Below are positions 56,640-64,000 of a stretch of DNA of 64,000 nucleotides, in pieces. The number at the start of each line of letters is the position of its first letter. Within the stretch, counting starts at the first letter, position 1. The DNA is taken from assembly GCA_911728455.2 (NCBI GenBank), contig OU452219.1, positions 14,102,397-14,166,396 on the forward strand. The letters run 5' to 3'. The position numbers and the translations under genes are program-made. Under the pieces are notes generated by a model. That model was not told the origin of the DNA and made no database searches. It saw only the letters and a program-made list of their open reading frames with translations. The DNA is from Marthasterias glacialis (lineage: Eukaryota > Echinodermata > Asteroidea > Forcipulatida > Asteriidae).

Positions 56640-56930
56640 CATGTAATGGTTTACAAAGTGATGCGGTGCATTCTGCTACCAACTATGCCAGAAACACCGG
56701 GGCAAACCCCTTCTCTTAACGATAAGTGTAACTGGGTTCTTTTATGTGCATTACACAACACATGGGACCAACGGCTTTACGTCCCATCCGAAGGACGAAG
56801 CAATAATGGTTCAAGTGTCTTGCTTAAGGACACAAGTGTCAAGACCGCGACTCGAACCCACACTCTGCTGATCAGAAACACCAGAGCTTGAGTCCGGTGC
56901 ACTAGACTTTTCGGCCAAGCCACATCAACA
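56640..56930 (-). mobile_element. tRNA-Leu(CAA)-derived SINE, near complete (minus strand)
   Basis: On the minus strand: GTGGCTTGGCCGAAAAGTCT, GCACCGGACTCAAGCTCTGG, GTGTGGGTTCGAGTCGCGGT. The body carries GACACTTGAACCATTATTGC and CCCCGGTGTTTCTGGCATAG. It is the best minus-strand copy of the family. Confidence 0.75.
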
Positions 56931-57630
56931 GGCACTTATTGTTGAGCTACATGATGTCACAGTGACATCATCAACTGTCATAGACATAAGAATGCTCATT
57001 TAAAGAGCTGAGCTGGCCCAAACGTTTTAGAAAGGGTGTAAATAACACTCGACATTTGACATTTTAAAATTAATGTAAAATATTCTGTTTATGTTACAAA
57101 TGTACATACTGAGGAATTTAAAAGAATATTATATACAGCTTTTTATGCATAAAATTTAACTGTTTTGGAGGCATTTTGTGCTGTATATTTTGGAGAGATA
57201 ATGTTTATAAAAGAAAATTGGCAAGATTCATTAATTTAACAATGAAAAAAAAATACATCAATGGTTTTTGTAACAAATTTAGAATGTTTTTTTTTTTTTT
57301 TTACATTTCCTGTTGAAATTTTGTAGGAAAAAGTAATCACCAAATGATACAGTCATACTTATAGTAAATATTTATTCTTTTATTGGGTTTTGTACAATAT
57401 GATTTTGGTAACGACGACTTTCCGTCCAATGTGGTTACAATAGTACTGCGTGGAATTGTTTATTTATTGTTAATATTTTGTAAAATCTGTTTATATTTAA
57501 ATGTGCTCGATTGAAACAATAATTCAATCGAAATGAGATATAGGATCGGTACTGGTTGGAGGTTTTATGACTTCTGACTGGTGCCCCACCTTGAACAAAG
57601 ATATTGACAAAATATGGAGACTGTCAACAT
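56931..57630. other. Intergenic stretch, AT-rich, nothing recognised
   Basis: Poly-T and poly-A tracts only. No inverted repeat or frame of interest was seen. Confidence 0.4.
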
Positions 57631-57631
57631 A

Positions 57632-57725
57632 GGGCCAGATGGCTCAGTTGGTAGAGCGCCGGTACGTAAATCAGGAGGTTGCAGGTTCAAATCCCACTCT
57701 TGTCAATTTTTCTTTGTTCACCCAA
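57632..57725 (+). mobile_element. tRNA-derived SINE head (plus strand)
   Basis: GGGCCAGATGGCTCAGTTGG, TAGAGCGCCGG, GGTTGCAGGTTCAAATCCCA and then TCAATTTTTCTTTGTTCACC. The position expected to be U33 is C and the T-arm pairs poorly, so this is a degenerate SINE head, not a tRNA gene. Confidence 0.6.
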
Positions 57726-58561
57726 CCATGTGGGTAATCTGTAGAAACAGAAGCTAGAGAATTCTGTGTGTGTAGTTATCTGTGATCATCTGCCTGGAGG
57801 CAACTTGTGCAACTGCCATTTTAGTTGTATGGCAAATTTCAGTTTTCCTATTGTTGGTTGATCTGGTTAATTTTGCCATACAGGCATGTCACAGATCAGA
57901 GATGTGTATTGAGAGAGTTCCAACAACTTGCGATTAGAAACCATTTTCAGTCAAAAAAAAATGCATGTACGCACACAGGGTGCCAGACTAGACTGCACAT
58001 TGGGTTGTGCTACATTTGGACTGAAAATGGCGTCCAGCAACCACTTGACCAAAGAACACTGGCCCCTCCATGTCGCAACGGTCTCACTACACAGCTTTGA
58101 TAACTGAGCTTTACATTCTCCAGGTTCTTTTTCTCGTTTTCTGAGTGGGATTTATGAAGTGTTCTTAAAAGGACAGGTTTTCAGTACTTTCTGAAAAGCC
58201 TGATGTCTTTGTTGTCGGGAGATTTGAAAAGTAGAGTAGTCTGGTCATGATCGCCATGAAGGAAAGCTAATACAATTCTTATAAATGGTGTGTGATAATC
58301 AGTTTAATTTTTATTTTGAGATTATTTTTGCATGATGTACTGTATCATGTTGAAACTTTTAATAGTGTTGCAAATTCAGAAAATTGCAATTTTTTTGGTA
58401 ATGTGTTTTACGTATTTAAATTATTTATTTTGTAATTCTGTTTTTTTGTTTTTATATTAATCCTTCGGTGCATAAAGGGGCTAATTGCATTGAGTTTGGA
58501 AGAAATGGGTCATTACCCAAAATACTAAGTAATACTCAGGTTCCCTGCCAACTCTGGGCAT

Positions 58562-58770
58562 TCAGGTTAGCTCAGTGGTCTCTTACTTACTGGTTAGAAT
58601 CCCAGACCGGAGCCTTGCGTGTGGATCGGGTTTTCAGTCCTTACCTGATTGCCTGGGTTTTCCCCTTTACGTGGTTTTCCTACAAAGGTATCTTCAGGCC
58701 TACGGGTCACAGTGCTAGTCGCTTTTGAGGAGCCCTTGGTTTCATTACCACAAAGATATAATAGTAACTT
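58562..58770 (+). mobile_element. tRNA-derived SINE, second family
   Basis: GGTTAGCTCAGTGGTCTCTT, GGTTAGAATCCCAGACCGGA, TGCGTGTGGATCGGGTTTTC. The tail (GTCGCTTTTGAGGAGCCCTT, CACAAAGATAT) matches 31405-31440. Confidence 0.6.
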
Positions 58771-58851
58771 TTGCAATAATTAATCTTCCGCTAAAGCAGG
58801 TCTATGAAAGTGTGGCCAAACAGAACGAATCTGTGCACCTGAGTAACATGT

Positions 58852-59327
58852 AATAGACCGATCCATTAAGCCCCGCCTACCTTAGCAACTCCCTAGCAAC
58901 ATCACATGGCGTGACTTTCTTGCCATGATCACAGCGGTGGTTCGGTTGCGGCCATACAGATGTATCGGATACACAAACGTACATGGTTTTCGTGAACGGT
59001 ACGGATTTATCAGTTAGTTTCGTGGCCTTTTGAGCAGTGCATTGAGTCCAAAGAACAATGCAGACAGGAACACTGTTAAACCACTTGTACACAACTGTAC
59101 AGGAACCACTGCTGTGGCATTTGCACCAACAGAAATACGAAAAAATTAAAACAAAACAAAAGTAAGTACAGTTGTGTGTGCTGTTGTGTGTCAGAACAAT
59201 GGCGGCGGTTTGTTTACTTTTCTAATGAGATTTTTAACGTGTCGGACATTTGTCGGACTTTCAGGGGCGTTGTCAAGGCTGTGATTGGTCAGTACGTTAG
59301 TAGGCGGGGCTTAATGGATCGTCTATT
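58852..59327. mobile_element. 476-bp non-autonomous DNA transposon (MITE)
   Basis: The left terminus AATAGACCGATCCATTAAGC continuing CCCGCCTAC is inverted at the right as GTAGGCGGGGCTTAATGGATCGTCTATT-type sequence (59300-59327), with one indel over about 28 bp. The internal DNA has no long ORF. Confidence 0.85.
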
Positions 59328-59674
59328 CATGTTATGGGTACATTTCAAAGGATTAAATACTATAAGCTATTTATACATGTGTTAAATTGAAATCAATTTA
59401 ACAATAATTTGTAACATATTTTTCTACCTTGAAGTAAAGCTTGCACTTCGAATTAAATTATTGTAATCACCACAATTAATCATTCTTAATTAATTAATGG
59501 TTATATGCAATCTTTTTTCCACAGTTCTGACTTGAGTCATCTGATTATTGTGCCAGTAAAATCCTGCAAATATATTCATGTTTAATGTTATAATTTGATC
59601 ATTTTTTAGATGTGCGGGTGATAGAACAATAATATTCCACGCTAGCTATCCTTACAGAGTTGTTGTAAACAGCT

Positions 59675-59870
59675 CTTGGCTCAGTTTCACAGAGCTGCTT
59701 AGGCTAAAAATGGCACTAAGCACAAAACAATTTTGCTTACCAGAATAAGGTTTACCAGCCTAAGTGTCACACGTACCATCTGTGGCTGGTTTCTTGCTTG
59801 TTTTTGCTTAGCAGAAAAGTGTTGAGCACAATTGTCTGCTTAAGCAGCTCTATGAAACGTGGCCCTGGAC
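59675..59870. mobile_element. Palindromic repeat, family A
   Basis: CTCAGTTTCACAGAGCTGCT and CTTAAGCAGCTCTATGAAAC form inverted ends. The centre carries GTGTCACACGTACCATCTGT. Confidence 0.7.
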
Positions 59871-61150
59871 TTGTTACCCTGACTATCCCAAATGGGGTAT
59901 ACTTTTTACCCTAATTGAAACCCTCTTCCCCCCATTGAGGAAAGCAGTGATTTACAATTGGGTGAGCTGTGCATGCCAATGACACCAACATCCTCAGTGG
60001 GATGTTTTTTGTTGTCCCCCCCCCCCTTTTTGAAGGTTTCGAAGAGTGTAGTGCCTCATCACAGACCATGTAACTTAGGACATCACTTGTTTACAAAAAA
60101 GAGTTACAGAGCCTGGACTTCCTGCAGGCACAATTTGTACACAGCTCAAATGAAGAAAACATAAAATCAATAATTTTATGGGGATAGCACTGTCTGATTT
60201 TTATCAACTTTTGATATGAAGAAAGAGGGCACATCTCAAAACTTGTTCACCTGTTATTTTTACAGCTCTTAATTTTATGTGGTAATTTTGATAAAAAGGA
60301 GAGTAAAATTTCTCTTGTGACCAGTGTAGTATCTTGCCTACCTGGAAATGCCCTGGAACGGACAAGGTCACTCTTTTTGTAGACAAGGTGAGATGGTCTA
60401 CTGAACTGGTAAAATAGAATATAGAATATTGTAGAATATTCTTGTAAATGTGAAATGCACACATTAAACAAGACTCTGACAAACCTGAAGGTGCATGTAA
60501 TTCAAATGTGTGTGGGCAAATATAGCATGGGAAAATATATATTCTTTAATCAGTCTCATGAAAGGGAAGGTTTAAGGTTCAATCTTTTAAAGGAAACTAT
60601 TTCTTTGCAGGTAAAATTTGCCTATTTGTGCAAATTGAATGTAAAAAATCTACTTGATTTACCTACGTTTTTAAAGTGCTTTCATGTTGAGAATGGAATT
60701 AAATGATTTGTCATAGAACAAAATTACCTACCGTCCAGTAGTTTTATATATATATAAAAAGATATTTTCTCAAGGATTTGTAAATATGGTTGACATGTAA
60801 ATAGTTTTTGAAAATAAATATGACAAATTAATGAGAAGGGCCTCTTTGTTTTATAATTGTATGGGCCCGATGCTCTGTTCTTTTAAGGGCAAAGCAGTTT
60901 TTCCTTGATAAGGGGCATATTTCAAGGGGCAGCAAGGCATTAACCCCAGGGGCATGGAGGCAACGGCATAAGAAGTACCAAACCTGCTTGTATTATTATA
61001 TCAGCCGACGGTTGATATGTTGTGGTCGTCTTCTTTCTCACAATGTCATGACCGTATGATTAAATTACTTGACCACTTGCATGTGTCAAGTGGAAAAGTT
61101 TGAAAACGATTACGGCGAAAAACACAAACAAAAACACAGTTTGTCCATTC
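59871..61150. other. Intergenic stretch between the channel gene and PHF10
   Basis: It includes a repeat at 60310-60385 (inverse of 16458-16530) and a family H copy at 60870-60985. No coding region or RNA gene was recognised. Confidence 0.4.
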
Positions 61151-62194
61151 CAAATTTTATTCAACCTTCTTCAGAGTTGACTGTTCATCTATCTTCTATA
61201 CATGTACAGGTAGCTATGAAAACTTACAAAAGAAACGATAACCAAATATGATGAAAAATTTACATGAAGTAGCAGTTGAAACAGTAACATCACAGCTCAT
61301 CCATACAGCCTTGCTTATGATGTCACAATCTCAAACAGCGCCCTCACTGACGTCAAGAAACATTTTCTTGAGGTTGTGACACAATTAGACTTGGGTAGAG
61401 GTTTTGTACACAAACAGTTGTCTTTTAAACTTTTTTCGAGAATTGGAGTCTTGCTCTACAATTTACACAATTTCCCTCACAGGACAGCATGACGTATTGA
61501 TGTAGAACACTGACCATAAATATTTGCAACTGAACAGAAGCCGAATTCTGAAAATGTTGCAGACAATAGGTGAAATTTAAGTGTGACAGACACGGAAACT
61601 GCACGGTCACAGGTTTAATGCATTACATCAGCAAAGTTTTTTGTCGAAATTTTGGTGCTCACTTTCTGTTCAGTTGCAAATATTTAAGTATGTTCTACAT
61701 CATTATTTCATGCTGTCCTTTCCAGGAAATTGTGTAAACTCTTGAGAAAGACACTTAAATTCCAAAAAAAAAGTAAAACAGACAACATCTTGTTTCTTCA
61801 GGTCTTTGTGTACAAAACCTTAAGCTGTCAGCATCCCAGCAATGGTGATGCGGTGCGTGTACGGGCTAAAAAGATGGGTCTATATGCCAGAAACCAACAA
61901 CGTTTCCTCATCCTGAAAATATTGTTACTTTAAACAACTGAAAAAATAGGTACAGTGAAATGAACCATGGGACAACGACCCATCTCCAATTCTAGACACA
62001 GTCACTGTTTCTCTAAATTTAACGGCATTTCAGAAAGAACATCTTGATTATATTTTACTGTCTTTTTATCTGCGTGAGCTTTGAGTTGGAACTTTCTTTT
62101 GCTGTATTCCTTGCATATAGGACCTAATTAAGTGCTATATGAATACTCTTATTCTCTTCTATTTGAGGAGCAAATAAACCCAGTTTTGGCAGGT

Positions 62195-62310
62195 AAACCC
62201 TGGTCTTGGCATCGAGTATCACATTTGTCTAGAATGCAGAATGTCTCAAGATTGATTCCCATCTGAAGTACCTGTGATTCTACAGGACTTGAAAAGCACC
62301 AAATATACAG
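62195..62310 (+). mobile_element. Degenerate tRNA-derived SINE fragment
   Basis: GGCATCGAGTATCACATTTG, then CTCAAGATTGATTCCCATCT and TGTGATTCTACAGGACTTG, reminiscent of the second tRNA-SINE family. It lies in or just past the PHF10 3' UTR on the opposite strand. Confidence 0.35.
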
Positions 62311-62337
62311 TCCTCTGCTGGCAAACAAAATTTACAG

Positions 62338-62343
62338 TTTATT
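62338..62343 (-). terminator. PHF10: Candidate polyadenylation signal of PHF10 (proximal)
   Basis: AATAAA on the minus strand is about 142 nt after the PHF10 stop codon. A distal AATAAA (61161-61156) could give a longer 3' UTR of about 1.3 kb. Confidence 0.4.
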
Positions 62344-62484
62344 GTCCCCCCCAAAAGAATTCCTTACATCAGTCAGTTTTCCTTATGTTTAATGTCCAAA
62401 TGGCAAGATAACTTGACATTGGGTCCCAGTCTCAGCGTCAAGTCCCACAGCGGTAGACAATCCACCTCCCTGTCTCTCCTGTAA

Positions 62485-63845
62485 TCACTTCTTCTTGACT
62501 TTCTTTGGGGTTGGGGTTGACGTCCTCTTCTTCTTACCCCCAGGAGTAGACTGATTATTCCCTGCCCCCGGCGTCCCAGATTTCCTGCCCCTTTTCTTGG
62601 TAGTGGATGATGCCTCGACGACCGGAGTTGATGATCTGTCCACCGGGGCTGACTCCTCTGGGGTCGGGGTTGGTGCACTGGGTGGGGGACTGGGTACGTG
62701 GGGCGCAAGTGCAGCCGGGGTGTCGTCTGTCGTTTGACAACTTTCACAGGCCCACAGCCCTGGATAATTACAAGCAAGCAATTTTATGGTACTTGGTTAA
62801 CATTGACTCCATTGACTCCATTCCGTTCCATTGGAGACTTTTGAACGCTAGGTGGCAGCAGACTTACCAGGTAGCATTCCATTGTTTACCTTGTTCTGAG
62901 CAAGCACACATTTCCCAGAACATTGGATTCACCTGGTAAGTCTGCTGCCACCTAGTGTCTCCAACAGTCTCCCATTTGTGATGTTTTAAGCAATAGTGTT
63001 CTCTTTTTTTTATACATGAGAAAGCTTTTTCACAAACCATTTTGTTTTTAGAAAATAACCTTTTTCTGAATTCCACAGTACTGTGTACAAACAATCTGAA
63101 GACATTCTAGAAATGACAAAGTTACTAGTTAACTCACCAGTTGGAACGTTAACTTGACCGAGTACAACTGACTAAGTTACTGCTTAACTCACCGGTTGGA
63201 ATGTCCTGCAGTCCAACACAGAAGGTATGGTAGCCTCGATCACACATGTCACAAAACATCATCTTGTCCTGAATAATCAACCAACCAAATACAGTATTTA
63301 AAACCAGCAAGACCATACGTCTTGCACAGTGGAAATGTATAATCAAGGGATATTTGTGATTTACCATACCATCTTTTGAGGGTATCAATGAATCCCAAAT
63401 TGATGAAACTGACACTGATCTGGGCTTTACTGGATTTGGAAGAGCGTCTCTTTGTGGTAAAGCTTAAAACTCTCAGTTTACTGGAAGCTGAATACAGCTA
63501 AAATGTCGTTCAGTGTTTCAAAATATACACAACCTAATACTAGATATTTTTTTTCATGAGGGCAATCAGAGCATACTGATTGATACATTGAGTATTCACA
63601 CCACTGTTTCTTTTTGTATCCACCACGTTTCTGACGAATCAGAATGCATACTGTACTGTACAAGGAATTTGTTTATTATATATAAAAAGATGTGTATTGA
63701 GTTTAAAGCAGATTCATGGTTTTGTACTTTACCTCGTGAGTAGGATCTCCACAGTGGAAGCAAGTCTTGCATTCCATACATTGCCACGGGTACGTCTGTA
63801 TGACCTCTACCATAGATTCATTCATATCCAGACAAGATGGATGAC
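62485..63845 (-). CDS. PHF10: PHF10 (BAF45A) homologue, 3' end only: double PHD finger and tail
   Basis: Exons on the minus strand are 63845-63733, 63268-63193 and 62759-62485 (TGA). The rest of the gene lies beyond the right edge. The joined product reads [20 protein letters not shown], then [13 protein letters not shown], then [20 protein letters not shown], then [10 protein letters not shown]. This is the second half of PHD1 and a full PHD2, with all expected Cys/His zinc ligands. The wording [13 protein letters not shown] and [15 protein letters not shown] is characteristic of PHF10 rather than DPF1-3. PHF10 is a subunit of the PBAF chromatin-remodelling complex. After PHD2 there is a Pro/Thr/Ser-rich then Lys/Arg-rich tail of about 80 residues ending KKVKKK, longer than the vertebrate tail known to me and nuclear-localisation-like. 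Confidence 0.92.
62831..62964. mobile_element. MITE with perfect 25-bp inverted core in the last PHF10 intron
   Basis: CTAGGTGGCAGCAGACTTAC (62848-62872 core) and its exact inverse at 62931-62955, with outer TTGGAGAC/GTCTCCAA. It begins 71 bp from the acceptor of the last PHF10 exon. A diverged copy is at 29490-29630. Confidence 0.85.
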
Positions 63846-64000
63846 CTAATGACGTACAAACACACAAGATGTTATGTCATTATAGCACACAACAGGAAGG
63901 AATCTATGGCCCAAAGACAGTGATTCAAAAGTATGTGTTATTTAACTCAAGAGTGGAGTATTGATGGCCAAGTAGACTCGTTACATATTAAACCTATTGA

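Noticed and set aside
62373-62777. 134-codon minus-strand frame over the PHF10 last exon
   Set aside because: It is an alternative frame of the PHF10 exon; the frame giving GLWACESCQ joins the PHD exons in phase.

Overview
The window is AT-rich, intron-dense animal DNA. It carries three protein-coding genes plus a large load of dispersed short repeats. Exon-intron structure (GT-AG introns, short exons, kilobase introns), the families present (CCDC85, a two-pore-type cation channel, PHF10) and the repeat style suggest a marine deuterostome invertebrate, most likely an echinoderm such as a sea star. The repeat clues are many foldback elements, tRNA-Leu-derived SINEs and CTAAGCAG-rich palindromic elements. 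The taxonomic call is inference. No rRNA, CRISPR or prokaryotic feature is present, and no intact tRNA gene is supported.

Layout. 1-4300: repeat-bearing intergenic DNA. 4303-11165, minus strand: a complete CCDC85-family gene with five coding exons (351 aa) and a non-coding first exon. About 11150-11300: a compact divergent promoter. 11300-54858, plus strand: a 32-coding-exon gene of 1380 codons. It encodes a two-repeat, 12-transmembrane cation channel of the two-pore-channel (TPC) type, with a long Ser-Pro-rich N-terminus, an EF-hand linker between the repeats, and a C-terminal tail holding an SH3 domain and a proline-rich stretch. 54859-61150: intergenic DNA full of MITE/SINE relics. 62485 to the right edge, minus strand: the 3' end of a PHF10 (BAF45A) homologue encoding its double PHD finger; the rest lies outside the window.

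The three genes are not a functional cluster. CCDC85 is a cytoskeletal/junction coiled-coil adaptor, the channel is a membrane cation channel, and PHF10 is a chromatin-remodelling subunit. The first two probably share a promoter region. The most unusual object is the channel: EF-hand plus SH3 plus its own proline-rich ligand-like tail is not the textbook animal TPC. A second oddity is the intron after its S2 exon, where a minisatellite of about 79 bp has copied the authentic 5' splice site roughly ten times.

All exon boundaries were read by eye from splice consensus and frame continuity. The internal phases of all three gene models agree across every junction.
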